64,000 nucleotides of DNA from Tabrizicola sp. (GCF_016793705.1 NZ_JAEULO010000049.1:42686-106685); one strand, 5' to 3'; shown: positions 55,141 through 63,909, counted from the stretch's first letter. Notes: generated by a model not told the origin, from the letters alone. Made by a program: numbers and translations.

Positions 55141-55264
55141 ATCACGGATCCTGATGGGTCATCGCACAATCATTCGTTTCCATAATGCACCGGCAGAGCG
55201 CATAGTTCAAGCATCCTGATGCGACAACATCGCACCATCACCAATTCCGATGAAGGAGCCCGTC

Positions 55265-55486
55265 ATGCCCACCCGTTTCCTCACCCGCCCGCTCGCCTTC
55301 CTGCGCCCCGGTACGCTGGCGCACATGCCGCACCGTCTGCTTGCCGCCGCCGCCATCGCCCGGTCGCGTCACAGCCTGCGCCATCTGGACGACCGCCTCC
55401 TCGCCGACATCGGCCTGACCCGCGCCGAGGCGCTTTCCGAAGCCGAGCGTGCCCCTTGGGACGCCCCTGCGCACTGGAAGGGCTGA
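55265..55486 (+). CDS. DUF1127 (YjiS-like) small protein
   Basis: A 73-residue basic protein with C-terminal LRHLDDRLLADIGLTRAEAL, the signature of DUF1127. The start at 55265 is chosen over an ATG at 55250 because GAAGGAG lies 6-7 nt before it. Small DUF1127 proteins in alphaproteobacteria have been linked to phosphate and carbon regulation and RNA turnover, but the role of this one is not known. A lysR lies divergent. Confidence 0.87.
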   Translation: MPTRFLTRPLAFLRPGTLAHMPHRLLAAAAIARSRHSLRHLDDRLLADIGLTRAEALSEAERAPWDAPAHWKG

Positions 55487-55615
55487 AACGGTACGGTTTC
55501 GCTCCCCCGACGCGACCAAGGTGCTTGAAATCACGGGTCCTATTCCCAATATTTCACGCATGAGGTCGCGCCGGTTCCCCCGGCGTTGCCCTTAGGGACA
55601 ACATCGGAGGCTTCA

Positions 55616-56353
55616 ATGGCTGAATATGACACGATCCGCAGCGTAGGCGTCGGCGCCCGCGCGCAGATCGACGAGGGGCTTCGCGCCCATATGAACAAGG
55701 TCTACGGGCTGATGTCCGTGGCGATGGTCGTGACTGCGGGTGTTGCCTGGGCGGTTGGCTCGTCGGACCAGCTTTTCTCGATCCTGCGTAACCCGGCGAC
55801 CGGGCAGATGACCATTCTCGGCTGGGTCGCGATGTTCCTGCCGCTGGGCATGGTCTTCGCCTTCGGCGCCTTGATCAACCGGATGTCGGCGGCTGCCGCG
55901 CAGATCTTCTTCTACGCCTTCGCGGCGGCGATGGGCCTGTCGATGGCCTGGATCTTCCAGGTCTTCACCGGCGTCTCGATCGCGCAGACCTTCCTGATCA
56001 CCGCCATCGCCTTCGCGGGCCTGTCGCTCTACGGCTACACCACCAAGCGCGACCTGAGCGCGATGGGCACCTTCCTGATGATGGGGCTGATCGGCCTGAT
56101 CGTCGCGATGATCGTGAACTTCTTCCTCGCCTCCTCGGCGCTGGCCTTCGCGATCTCGGTGATCGGCGTGCTTATCTTCGCAGGCCTGACCGCCTTCGAC
56201 ACGCAGAACATCAAGAACACCTATATCCAGCATGCGGTGTCGATGGATCAGGAATGGCTGGGCAAGGCCGCCATCATGGGCGCGCTGAACCTCTACCTCG
56301 ACTTCATCAACCTGTTCATGTTCCTGCTGCAATTCATGGGCAACCGGGAATAA
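55616..56353 (+). CDS. Bax inhibitor-1/YccA family membrane protein
   Basis: A 245-residue inner-membrane protein with seven hydrophobic helices. BI-1 family motifs include AHMNKVYGLMSVAMVVTAGV, VFTGVSIAQTFLITAIAFAG and SVIGVLIFAGLTAFDTQNIK. Members may leak calcium or affect membrane protein quality control. GGAGG precedes the ATG; it is followed by a strong terminator. Confidence 0.93.
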   Translation: MAEYDTIRSVGVGARAQIDEGLRAHMNKVYGLMSVAMVVTAGVAWAVGSSDQLFSILRNPATGQMTILGWVAMFLPLGMVFAFGALINRMSAAAAQIFFYAFAAAMGLSMAWIFQVFTGVSIAQTFLITAIAFAGLSLYGYTTKRDLSAMGTFLMMGLIGLIVAMIVNFFLASSALAFAISVIGVLIFAGLTAFDTQNIKNTYIQHAVSMDQEWLGKAAIMGALNLYLDFINLFMFLLQFMGNRE

Positions 56354-56371
56354 CCGCAGAACCAGAGCGCG

Positions 56372-56400
56372 AAAGGGCCGGTCGCAAGACCGGCCCTTTT
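56372..56400 (+). terminator. terminator after the BI-1 gene
   Basis: AAAGGGCCGGTC, GCAA loop, GACCGGCCCTTT then TTCG. The 12-bp stem is perfect and also begins with A's on the other side, so it may work in both directions for the convergent gene. Confidence 0.85.
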
Positions 56401-56417
56401 CGTTTGCGCAGGGTCGC

Positions 56418-57110
56418 TCAGACCACCGCGCCGAACAGCTTGCCGACCAGTGCGGTGACGGCCATCGCCACCGCGCCCCAGAAGGTCACGCGCAGGACCC
56501 CACGCCAGATCGACGCTCCGCCCGCCCGTGCGCCGACCGCTCCCAGCACCCCCAGAAAGACCAGCGACAGTCCCGTGACCCACAGGCTGATCACCGCCTC
56601 CGGCACCAGCGCCGCCGTCGCCAGCGGCAGTGCCGCCCCCACCGCGAAAGTGAGCGCCGAGGCCCCCGCTGCCACCAGCGGCTGCGCCTCGGTATGCTCG
56701 AAGATTCCCAGCTCGTCGCGCACATGGGCAGCAAGCGGATCCTTGGCATGCAGAGCCTCGGCGACCTGCCGCGCAAGATCGGGCGGCACCCCGCGATCCT
56801 CGTAGATCCCCGCCAGCGCGCGCAGCTCTTCCGCAGGATCAGCGCCAATCTCGAGCTTCTCGCGCGCAATGTCTGCCGCTTCGGTATCCGACTGAGACGA
56901 GACCGAGACATATTCCCCCGCCGCCATCGACAAGGCCCCCGCTGCAAGCCCGGCCATCCCCGCCAGAAGCACCTCGCCCCGACCCGAGGCAGCGGCGACC
57001 CCCACGATCAGCGAGGCAGTCGAAACGATCCCGTCGTTCGCCCCAAGCACGGCCGCGCGCAGCCAGCCGACCCGCGCGACATAGTGTTCTTCCCGATGAT
57101 TGCGTTCCAT
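56418..57110 (-). CDS. VIT1/CCC1-family iron/manganese transporter
   Basis: A 230-residue membrane protein: ANDGIVSTASLIVGVAAASG at the first helix, AAGEYVSVSSQSDTEAADIA, a cytoplasmic metal-binding helical domain (about 75-135; AGIYEDRGVPPDLARQVAEA, HAKDPLAAHVRDELGIFEHT), and further helices ALTFAVGAALPLATAALVPE. This matches CCC1/VIT1 transporters, which move Fe2+ or Mn2+ out of the cytoplasm. The ATG at 57110 starts MERNHREEHYVARVGWLRAA. Confidence 0.9.
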   Translation of the reverse strand: MERNHREEHYVARVGWLRAAVLGANDGIVSTASLIVGVAAASGRGEVLLAGMAGLAAGALSMAAGEYVSVSSQSDTEAADIAREKLEIGADPAEELRALAGIYEDRGVPPDLARQVAEALHAKDPLAAHVRDELGIFEHTEAQPLVAAGASALTFAVGAALPLATAALVPEAVISLWVTGLSLVFLGVLGAVGARAGGASIWRGVLRVTFWGAVAMAVTALVGKLFGAVV

Positions 57111-57210
57111 GACGGCCTCCGTTCGCGACGGGTCCGTCCTCGCCCCGCCTCGGTCCGCGGTCAAGCCAAAGCGCCCGCAGTCGCGTCAGCGCGGGCTTAC
57201 CCCGAAACAG

Positions 57211-57239
57211 AAAAGGGCCGCGTCCCACGGACACGGCCC
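57211..57239 (-). terminator. terminator of rpmG
   Basis: On the minus strand GGGCCGTGTC, a 5-nt loop, GACGCGGCCC (one G-T pair) then TTTT. It lies 25 bp after the rpmG stop. Confidence 0.85.
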
Positions 57240-57264
57240 CTGATCCCTTGGATCGGCGAAGACC

Positions 57265-57432
57265 TTACTTGATCTTGCCTTCCTTGTATTCGACATGCTC
57301 CCGCTTCACGGGGTCGTATTTCTTGATGACCATCTTCTCGGTCATCGTGCGGGCGTTCTTCTTGGTCACATAGAAGTGGCCGGTGCCCGCGGTCGAGTTC
57401 AGGCGGATCTTGATGGTGGCGGGCTTTGCCAT
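57265..57432 (-). CDS. rpmG: 50S ribosomal protein L33
   Basis: A 55-residue ribosomal protein: [40 protein letters not shown]. It has no zinc-binding cysteines, so it is the C-minus form. The ATG at 57432 has AGGAAAC upstream. A terminator follows. Confidence 0.95.
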   Translation of the reverse strand: MAKPATIKIRLNSTAGTGHFYVTKKNARTMTEKMVIKKYDPVKREHVEYKEGKIK

Positions 57433-57583
57433 GGTCGTTTCCTCTGCATCGGGGACTCCATGGCCCCCGGTCAAATCCTTGAAGCCCGCCTTTTAGCCAC
57501 GCATCCGGCAGAGTCAACAGCGAAACCATGGGCTGCGTGGGGATTTGCACAAGCCGCGACCGGACGGGGCGGCGGAAAGCGTC

Positions 57584-57862
57584 CTACGAAAGCAGCGCGC
57601 GTTTCACGGCGTCCGGCTCTTTCTGGATCAGCCGCAGCAAGGCTGCCGCCGGACCGCTGACCCGGCGCTGGCCCTGCTCCCATTTCCGGTAGCCGGACAG
57701 ACTCATGCCCATAAGCGGCGCCATCTGTGCCTGCGTCAGCCTTGCCTCTTCCCGCACCTCCCTGGGGGAGATGGGGTCATGAACGACCGCAGGGCCTTCG
57801 CCCTTCGCATGGGCAAGGGCCTCGGACATCGCCTGGATCAGATCGTCGCCGAAGGTGCTCAT
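57584..57862 (-). CDS. HTH antitoxin (HigA/NadS-like)
   Basis: A 92-residue protein with a C-terminal XRE helix-turn-helix (REVREEARLTQAQMAPLMGM, SLSGYRKWEQGQRRVSGPAA). Its start overlaps the toxin stop by 4 nt (ATGA). Antitoxin after toxin is the HigBA-like order. It is likely to repress the promoter at 58204-58232. Confidence 0.85.
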   Translation of the reverse strand: MSTFGDDLIQAMSEALAHAKGEGPAVVHDPISPREVREEARLTQAQMAPLMGMSLSGYRKWEQGQRRVSGPAAALLRLIQKEPDAVKRALLS

Positions 57863-58197
57863 CTCTTCTCCTTCCGGGTTGCCTTGAGGGCTGCCGCCAA
57901 AGCGGAAACGGCGCGCTTCTCATCGGGCGTCATGTCGCCCTGGTCGTTCTTCGCGTAGGCGAGCAGGGCATAGAGCGGCATGGTGTCGTCAAGGTAGTAG
58001 TAGACGATCCTTGCCCCTCCCCTCTTACCGCGGCCCGAGGCTGCAAAGCGAACCTTGCGCACCCCACCCGTTCCCGGGATTTCATCGCCAGCCAAGGGGT
58101 TCTCTGACAGAAAGTCGATCAGCTCGCGCTTCTCCTCCTCGGTGAACAGCTTCTCCGTCTGCCGGGTGAAGATCGGGGTTTCCGCGACGGACTGCAT
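57859..58197 (-). CDS. RelE/HigB-family toxin
   Basis: A 112-residue RelE/HigB-like protein: TEEEKRELIDFLSENPLAGD, GTGGVRKVRFAASGRGKRGG, ARIVYYYLDDTMPLYALLAY, and AKNDQGDMTPDEKRAVSALA. This is the RelE-like fold signature of mRNA interferases. It precedes the antitoxin gene, as in HigBA. The ATG at 58197 is 6 nt after the -10 box, so the mRNA may be leaderless. Confidence 0.86.
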   Translation of the reverse strand: MQSVAETPIFTRQTEKLFTEEEKRELIDFLSENPLAGDEIPGTGGVRKVRFAASGRGKRGGARIVYYYLDDTMPLYALLAYAKNDQGDMTPDEKRAVSALAAALKATRKEKR

Positions 58198-58203
58198 GCC
58201 GCA

Positions 58204-58232
58204 CGTATATCCCAATGGGCTACTTTTTGCAA
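58204..58232 (-). promoter_or_regulatory. promoter of the toxin-antitoxin operon
   Basis: Minus strand TTGCAA (58232-58227), 17-bp spacer and TATACG (58209-58204). The near-palindrome CCCATTGGG lies inside the spacer and could be the antitoxin operator. Confidence 0.6.
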
Positions 58233-58265
58233 GACCGCACTCCACACTGCTTGCGGCCATCAATT

Positions 58266-58684
58266 GCGCGGAGAGCCTGTAAGCCGGATTCTGTCCTGGC
58301 CTTGCGGCCATGGATGACCATTCCTCTGCCGACCGTGTCGCCACGGCGGTCAAGCTGCCAACCCGGGCCTCTCGGGCGTTGGCGTCCCTGCGGCGGTATC
58401 GGTCTCCCGACCAGCCCCGCGCGAGGCCCCTATTTGGCATTGCTCCGGGTGGGGCTTGCCGTGCCGGTCCTGTTGCCAGTCCCGCGGTGGGCTCTTGCCC
58501 CACCGTTTCACCGTTACCCCTCCCGTTCGCGAAGGCGAACCTTCGTTCGCGGCAGGGGCAGTCTCTTCTCTGTGGCGCTTTCCCTGGGGTTGCCCCCGCC
58601 GGGCGTTACCCGGCACCCTTGCCAACGGGAGTCCGGACTTTCCTCGACCCCTTCCGGGACCGCGGCCATCCAGCCCTCCGCGCG
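58266..58684 (-). ncRNA. rnpB: RNase P RNA, bacterial type A
   Basis: On the minus strand the 5' part has GGAAAGTCCGGACTCC (the conserved P3-P4 region), and the 3' part has ACAGAATCCGGCTTACAGGC, the universally conserved CR-V/P4 end. The termini GCGCGGAG and CTCCGCGC pair as P1. The length of about 420 nt fits alphaproteobacterial rnpB. The open frames across it are shadows. Confidence 0.95.
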
Positions 58685-58714
58685 GGGGTCAGTTAGGCAT
58701 CCGCGCGGCGTCCG

Positions 58715-59413
58715 TCAACCGGGAAACCGCCGCAGCCCCGCTGCCATCGCCCGGTCGGTCGCATCCAGCGGCCCCCTGGCCCAGGGCCGGAACCGCAGCC
58801 GGAAGGCGGCAAGCAGGCTCTCCGGCGCCGCGTCGGGGTAGCCGTAGGCATGGAGGTCGGACATGAAGCCCGTCATCTCCGGTGAAGCGCCTCCCTCCCC
58901 CCGCGTGGGAGAGGGATGGGGTGGGGGGGCATCCACCAAGTCAGGCCAGACCGCCAACCCCTGCAGCGCCAGCCGCCGCCAGTCGAAGCGGGCCCCCGGA
59001 TCGCCCTTCCGCTCCGGCGCCATGTCGGAATGGGCGATGACCGCCGCTGGCCCCAGCCCGTGCCGCTCCAGCACACCCGCCAGCAGCCGCTCCAGCGCAG
59101 CCATCTGCGGCTCGGCAAACGGCTCCCGCCCGGTGTTGGCGAGTTCTATCCCGATCGAGCGAGAATTGACGTCACCCGCGTCGCGCCACTCCCCCGCCCC
59201 CGCATGCCAGGCCCGCGCCCCCTCATCCACCAGCGACAGCACGCTGCCGTCCCCGTCGATCAGGTAATGCGCCGAAACCTCCGCACCGGGATCGCACAGC
59301 CGCTCCAGCGCCGCCCCACAAGAGGGCATCGCGGTATAATGCAGCACGACCAGTTCCACCCTGGCCCCGCCCCGCCGCTCGCCAAAGTTCGGCGAGGGAT
59401 GCGTCAGGCTCAC
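58715..59413 (-). CDS. N-acetylmuramoyl-L-alanine amidase (AmiD type)
   Basis: A 232-residue amidase_2 protein. Zn ligands are His25 in VVLHYTAMPSC, a His in AVIAHSDMAPERKGDPG and an Asp near KGDPG. GTG at 59413 overlaps the lipoprotein stop (GTGA). Residues about 162-175 read PPPHPSPTRGEGG, encoded by a GC-rich dispersed repeat (58887-58929) that appears inserted in frame. No signal peptide is seen, so it may be cytoplasmic or use the upstream lipoprotein for location. Confidence 0.88.
   Translation of the reverse strand: MSLTHPSPNFGERRGGARVELVVLHYTAMPSCGAALERLCDPGAEVSAHYLIDGDGSVLSLVDEGARAWHAGAGEWRDAGDVNSRSIGIELANTGREPFAEPQMAALERLLAGVLERHGLGPAAVIAHSDMAPERKGDPGARFDWRRLALQGLAVWPDLVDAPPPHPSPTRGEGGASPEMTGFMSDLHAYGYPDAAPESLLAAFRLRFRPWARGPLDATDRAMAAGLRRFPG
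58887..58929 (+). repeat. PHPSP-type GC-rich repeat inside amiD
   Basis: GCGCCTCCCTCCCCCCGCG followed by TGGGAGAGGGATGGGGTGGGGGGG. It is similar to 49073-49105. On the minus strand it encodes PPHPSPTRGEGGA in the amidase. Confidence 0.65.
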
Positions 59414-60171
59414 TGCAGCGCGGTGCGGAACGGGCGCGGGTCCCAGGAACAGGCGAAGCCGTCGCCGTCCGGGTCGATGCCCATCCGGTCGCGGTCCGGC
59501 CCACCCTTGGCCAGGAAATCCTGCTGTGCCTGGTCGGGCGAGGAATATTTGGCGCAGGACGAATCCGCGCTGCGCAGGCTCATCCCCGACCGCTTGTACA
59601 TCTGTACGCCCGGCGCATGGGTCGTCGCCAGCGCGAATTCCACGATGTTCGGCCCGGTGTCCCCCGGACGCTGCGGCAGGTCCTTCGGCTGCACCACCAC
59701 ATATTCCGCGCGGTTCTTCTCGATGCGCTCCTTGTCGCTCTCGATGGTCTCGCGCGAGGAGACGGCGTCGAAATCCTGCTCGTCGGAAATCCCGGTGTGG
59801 CTGGCCACTTCGCCCGATTCTTCCTTGATCCCCGCCGGAGCCCCGCCGCGCGGACGCGCGCTGCTGTCGGTCGGCGTGGAGGTCGGCAAGGGTGTCGCCG
59901 TGGGCGTCGGCGCCACCACCGGCGCCGCCGTCACCGGGGCCACGCCCTGCGACCGGTCGATCGCCGCCGCCGCGGCAGCCGGGTCGAAGCCGCCGCCCGG
60001 AGGCACCACCGTCACCGGCGCCCCGGCAGGCGCGGGCGAGGCACCGCGGATATAGCTGTTGTAGTCCTGGAAGCCCACGCCCGCCCCGCTGTCGGGGGTC
60101 GAGGGGGTACAGGCGGCCAGCATCAGCGCAGCAACGGTTGCGCCAGCGGCGGGAAGGAAGGTACGGCTCAT
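59410..60171 (-). CDS. lipoprotein with C-terminal excalibur-like domain
   Basis: A 253-residue protein with a lipobox (GATVAALMLAACTP, Cys21), a Pro/Ala/Thr-rich linker at about 40-130 and a C-terminal cluster GGPDRDRMGIDPDGDGFACS, which is the DxDxDG calcium loop of excalibur domains. In between, KERIEKNRAEYVVVQPKDLP shows no known motif. The ATG at 60171 is chosen for the lipoprotein signal. It lies 31 nt after gatA and overlaps the amidase gene. Confidence 0.82.
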   Translation of the reverse strand: MSRTFLPAAGATVAALMLAACTPSTPDSGAGVGFQDYNSYIRGASPAPAGAPVTVVPPGGGFDPAAAAAAIDRSQGVAPVTAAPVVAPTPTATPLPTSTPTDSSARPRGGAPAGIKEESGEVASHTGISDEQDFDAVSSRETIESDKERIEKNRAEYVVVQPKDLPQRPGDTGPNIVEFALATTHAPGVQMYKRSGMSLRSADSSCAKYSSPDQAQQDFLAKGGPDRDRMGIDPDGDGFACSWDPRPFRTALQ

Positions 60172-60202
60172 CACTGCCTCGAAAGCGTCGTTTCGCGGCC
60201 CC

Positions 60203-61687
60203 TTACCACCATTTTTCCGCTTTGGCCACAAAGCCCGCACGGCTTTCCAACACATGCGCGTAATTCAGCAACGCCGCCTCTTCCCAGGGCCGCCCGATCA
60301 GTTGCAACCCCAGCGGCAACCCCTGCGCGTCCAGCCCCACCGGCACAGCCACGCCCGGCAGCCCCGCCAGGTTCACCGTCACCGTGAAGACGTCGTTCAG
60401 ATACATCTTCACCGGGTCCGCATCCGCCATCTCGCCCAGCCCGAAGGCCGCCGAGGGCGTTGCCGGGGTCAGGATCGCGTCCACCCCATCGGCAAACACC
60501 GTCTCGAAGTCCCGCTTGATCAGCGCCCGCACTTTGCGCGCCCGGTTGTAATAGGCGTCGTAGAATCCCGCCGACAGCACATAGGTCCCGACCATCACCC
60601 GGCGCTGCACTTCCGGCCCGAAGCCCTCGGCCCGGGTCTTCTCGTACATCTCGGTGATCCCGTCGCCCTGCGCCAGCTTTGCCCGGTGGCCATAGCGCAC
60701 CCCGTCATAGCGGGCGAGGTTCGACGACGCCTCCGCCGGAGCGATCACATAATAGGCCGGCAGCGCGTATTTCGTATGCGGCAAGGAGATATCCCGCACC
60801 TCCGCCCCCGCATCGCGCAGCATCTCCACACCGCGCGTCCACAGTGCCTCGATCTCCTCCGGCATCCCGTCCATGCGGTATTCCTTCGGGATCCCGATCA
60901 CCTTGCCCCGGATGTCCCCGGTCAGCGCCGCCTCGAAATCCGGCACCGGAATATCCGCGCTGGTCGAATCCTTCGGGTCATGCCCCGCCATCGCCCCGAG
61001 CATGATCGCCGCATCGCGCACCGATTTCGTCATCGGCCCCGCCTGGTCCAGGGACGAGGCAAAGGCCACGATCCCCCAGCGGCTGACCCGCCCATAGGTC
61101 GGCTTGATCCCGACGATCCCGGTGAAAGCCGCCGGTTGCCGGATCGACCCGCCGGTATCCGTCCCCGTCGCCGCAAGGCACAGGTCCGCCGCCACCGCCG
61201 CCGCCGAACCGCCCGAGGACCCCCCCGGCGTCAGCTGCACGTTCGACCCCTTGCGCTGCCAGGGGTTGACCGCATTGCCGTAGCACGAGGTTTCGTTCGA
61301 GCTTCCCATGGCAAATTCGTCCATGTTCAGCTTGCCCAGCATCACCGCGCCCGCATCGAACAGCTTCGAGGTCACAGTCGATTCGTATTCGGGCCGGAAG
61401 CCTTTCAGGATGTTCGACGCCGCCTGCGACGGCACGCCCCTGGTGCAGAACAGGTCCTTGATCCCCAAGGGAATCCCGCACATCGCCGGAACATCTCCCG
61501 CCGCGATCCGCGCATCCGCCGCCCGCGCCTGCTCCAGCGCGATCTCCGGCGTCTTGTGGACAAAGGCGTTCAACCCGTCGCCCGCGTCGATCGCCGTCAG
61601 ACACGACATCGTCAGGTCGACCGCCGAGATCTCGCCCTTGCGCAGCGCATCCCGCGCCGCCGCGATGGTCCAGCTGTTCGCGCTCAT
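60203..61687 (-). CDS. gatA: Asp-tRNA(Asn)/Glu-tRNA(Gln) amidotransferase subunit A
   Basis: A 494-residue amidase-signature enzyme: catalytic Lys77 in [14 protein letters not shown], cis-Ser in [15 protein letters not shown] (157/158) and nucleophile Ser181 in [12 protein letters not shown]. It supplies ammonia from glutamine to charge tRNA(Gln)/tRNA(Asn) indirectly. It overlaps gatC by 4 nt. The gatB gene is not in the window. Confidence 0.95.
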   Translation of the reverse strand: MSANSWTIAAARDALRKGEISAVDLTMSCLTAIDAGDGLNAFVHKTPEIALEQARAADARIAAGDVPAMCGIPLGIKDLFCTRGVPSQAASNILKGFRPEYESTVTSKLFDAGAVMLGKLNMDEFAMGSSNETSCYGNAVNPWQRKGSNVQLTPGGSSGGSAAAVAADLCLAATGTDTGGSIRQPAAFTGIVGIKPTYGRVSRWGIVAFASSLDQAGPMTKSVRDAAIMLGAMAGHDPKDSTSADIPVPDFEAALTGDIRGKVIGIPKEYRMDGMPEEIEALWTRGVEMLRDAGAEVRDISLPHTKYALPAYYVIAPAEASSNLARYDGVRYGHRAKLAQGDGITEMYEKTRAEGFGPEVQRRVMVGTYVLSAGFYDAYYNRARKVRALIKRDFETVFADGVDAILTPATPSAAFGLGEMADADPVKMYLNDVFTVTVNLAGLPGVAVPVGLDAQGLPLGLQLIGRPWEEAALLNYAHVLESRAGFVAKAEKWW

Positions 61688-61971
61688 TCGACCACCTTCG
61701 GCACCGCAAAGAAACCCTCGCGCGCATCCGGCGCGTTCTTCAGCACCTCGGCCTGGATGTTGCCATCCGTCACCACATCCGCCCGCCGCTTCAGCCGCAT
61801 CGGCGTGACGCTGGTCATCGGCTCCACCCCCGTCACATCGACCTCGTTCAGCTCTTCCATGAAGCCAAGGATGCCCGACAGCTGCCCCGCCAGTTTCGGC
61901 AGGTCAGCCTCCTCGACCCGGATGCGGGCCAGCTTTGCCACCTTGCGGGCGGTGTCGATGTCAATCGCCAT
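61684..61971 (-). CDS. gatC: Asp-tRNA(Asn)/Glu-tRNA(Gln) amidotransferase subunit C
   Basis: A 95-residue Gat[67 protein letters not shown] precedes the ATG. The protein stabilises GatA in the transamidosome. Confidence 0.95.
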   Translation of the reverse strand: MAIDIDTARKVAKLARIRVEEADLPKLAGQLSGILGFMEELNEVDVTGVEPMTSVTPMRLKRRADVVTDGNIQAEVLKNAPDAREGFFAVPKVVE

Positions 61972-62048
61972 CGGGCTCTCCTTGAGGTTTGGCCCCGTTT
62001 AGCCGCCCCCGCCCCGCCCCGCAAGCGGATGTGGGCCGGGGGCACGCC

Positions 62049-62273
62049 CTACAGAAGCGGGTCCCGGGGCGGGCCACCGCCGTCCAGCGGCTCCAGCCCG
62101 ATATCGCGCCGCAGGTGGTCGTTCAGTCCCAGCGGCGGCAGCGGCGCAGCGCGGCGGAACGGCCGCGCGACAAGCGTCCGCAGCACCGGGAAAATCCCGT
62201 GGGTCTCGATGATCTCGTCCAGCGTCGCACGCAGTGCAACGGGACGGGGAAGGGTCGTATGGGTCATGATCAT
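62049..62273 (-). CDS. DUF1127-like small protein
   Basis: A 74-residue basic protein ending with LGLNDHLRRDIGLEPLDGGG, the DUF1127-type C-terminus. The start is uncertain: ATG at 62273 or 62267, neither with a strong Shine-Dalgarno. It lies 78 bp downstream of gatC's start on the same strand and has no evident partner. Confidence 0.62.
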   Translation of the reverse strand: MIMTHTTLPRPVALRATLDEIIETHGIFPVLRTLVARPFRRAAPLPPLGLNDHLRRDIGLEPLDGGGPPRDPLL

Positions 62274-62719
62274 GCCCGGCGGCGCATGGCCAGCCGGTCC
62301 TCTGCCTGGGGAATGGGGCCGACCGGATGCAGGCAACTTGCCCGAAGGTCAGCGATCAGCGGTCTCGAAGGAATGGACCCCGGCGCACTGGCGCTCGGGT
62401 CCGGCAAGCCTCACGGGCGTCGGCAAAGCCAGCGCGTGACGGCGGTTGCCCCGGAGGCCAGTCCACGGGAATTGCCTTGGCGGATATATGCAGTCATGTG
62501 TCCGCCTCCCTGTCTGTGCGCGGTTGCAAGGCGACCCCCTTACCCAGGGTCAGCCCGCCATGCACGCAGTCTCTGCCCCGTCGCCCGACTTTTCCGCTTG
62601 CTGTGCCGCCGAGGCCACAGGGCTGGCGGGTATTCCCGCGCATTGCGTCACGGCAAGATTGTCATCAATACAAGTTACCCCCTAGCTTGACGCGTTGCTG
62701 CCACAAGAAGGAGAGACCC
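62274..62719. other. intergenic region upstream of UPF0173
   Basis: About 446 bp. No gene is supported: the open frame that continues into the UPF0173 gene from upstream has no domain. The end carries AAGGAGAG, the ribosome-binding site of that gene. Confidence 0.5.
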
Positions 62720-63418
62720 ATGCAGATCACCTGGCTCGGCCATTCCGGCTTCCGCATCCAGATCGAAGAGGCCGTGCTGCTGGTCGACCCCTGGCTGACC
62801 GGCAACCCGATGTTCCCCGCGGGCCGCGAGGACGATGCCGTCACCGGCGCCACCCACATCCTCCTCACCCATGCCCATGGCGATCATGCCTCGGATGCGG
62901 CGCGGCTGGCATCGAGGCTCGGGATCAAGATTCACTGCATCCACGAGCTTTCTGAATGGATCAACGCCGAAGGGCTGGCTCAGACGGTGGGCTTCGGCAA
63001 GGGCGGCACGCTGGCCCTCGGTGGCGCGAAGGTGACAATGGTCAACGCCGTCCATTCCGCCAGCATCGACTTCGGGACCAGGGGCCTCCTGCCCGCAGGC
63101 GACGCCGCAGGCTTCATGATCACGGGCGAAGGCCACACGATCTATCTCTCGGGCGACACCGACATCATGGCCGACATGGCCTGGATGGCGGAATACCACC
63201 AGCCCGACATCGGCATCCTCTCCTGCGGCGGGCATTACACCATGGACATGGAGCGCGCCGCCTGGGCTGCACGGAAATGGTTCAATTTCCGTTGGGTGAT
63301 CCCCTGCCACTACCGGACCTTCGGCATCCTCGCCCAGGACGCAAGCCTGCTGAAGGCGGGCCTGCCCCCCGGCATCGAGGTGATCGAGCCCGAGGTGCTG
63401 GACCCGATCCGCATCTAG
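62720..63418 (+). CDS. UPF0173 metal-dependent hydrolase
   Basis: A 232-residue protein of the beta-lactamase fold, UlaG-like branch: MQITWLGHSGFRIQIEEAVL, HILLTHAHGDHASDA (metal-binding HxHxDH), TIYLSGDTDIMADM and WVIPCHYRTFG. Such proteins are widespread single-domain hydrolases with undefined substrate. It is followed by a hairpin at 63465-63496. Confidence 0.9.
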   Translation: MQITWLGHSGFRIQIEEAVLLVDPWLTGNPMFPAGREDDAVTGATHILLTHAHGDHASDAARLASRLGIKIHCIHELSEWINAEGLAQTVGFGKGGTLALGGAKVTMVNAVHSASIDFGTRGLLPAGDAAGFMITGEGHTIYLSGDTDIMADMAWMAEYHQPDIGILSCGGHYTMDMERAAWAARKWFNFRWVIPCHYRTFGILAQDASLLKAGLPPGIEVIEPEVLDPIRI

Positions 63419-63464
63419 ACCTTGTCCGCGCTGGACCATCCGGGAAATCCGTTTCAGATGAAAA

Positions 63465-63496
63465 GCTTGACTGTGGGCATTTGCCCACCGTCAAGC
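63465..63496. other. hairpin downstream of the UPF0173 gene
   Basis: GCTTGAC/GTCAAGC with inner TGGGCA/TGCCCA and a 2x2 internal loop. No T-run follows. It may protect the mRNA end or act as a weak terminator. Confidence 0.55.
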
Positions 63497-63555
63497 ATGA
63501 TCGCCGAACGGCCCGGCCACCCCGACGCGCTCGCCCGCGCTTTCATCTTTGCCCC

Positions 63556-63574
63556 AAATATCCCCGCCGGAGGC
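63556..63574 (+). repeat. dispersed 19-bp repeat, copy 2
   Basis: Identical to the 19-mer at 48925-48943 (AAATATCCCCGCCGGAGGC). The flanking bases differ. Confidence 0.85.
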
Positions 63575-63620
63575 AGCCGACCCATATCCCAGGCACCCCG
63601 TCTGCATTTCATACTGGCGA

Positions 63621-63639
63621 AAATATCCCCGCCGGAGGC
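63621..63639 (+). repeat. dispersed 19-bp repeat, copy 3
   Basis: Third identical 19-mer, 65 bp from copy 2. Confidence 0.85.
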
Positions 63640-63909
63640 TCCGCCGCCGCCCACCCGCGCCGCCGTCACCGGACGAGCGAGACCGCCGTCCCAGGCCCCG
63701 AGGATCGCGGGTTGCAGGACTCCTCCGACACCGGATTTGGCGGGCCAGCAGCGTGTCGTCCCCGCGCAGGCGATGAGCACGGCCCCTGCGGCGCAGGTCG
63801 GAGACAGGGTGACAGGGCCGAGAGGCTTGCATTCCGCAACCTGCCAGAGGTTAAGAAACCTTCTCCTCTAGAATGAACCGCAACACGTGAGGTTTGGAGG
63901 GGGGTTGCG

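Larger units (their letters stand above)
63419..63909. other. non-coding region with repeats before the transposase
   Basis: About 490 bp with two copies of the 19-mer and a strong hairpin. The long open frame on the minus strand reads through repeats (GGDIF and PPAGIF peptides) and is not taken as a gene. IS end sequences probably lie in its right part. Confidence 0.6.

Noticed and set aside
60254-62002. 582-codon open frame opposite gatA and gatC
   Set aside because: Shadow of two highly conserved genes; composition is Arg/His-rich.
63454-63780. 108-codon minus-strand frame with GGDIF and PPAGIF peptides
   Set aside because: Its recognisable peptides come from the dispersed 19-mer read in reverse. 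There is no start signal.
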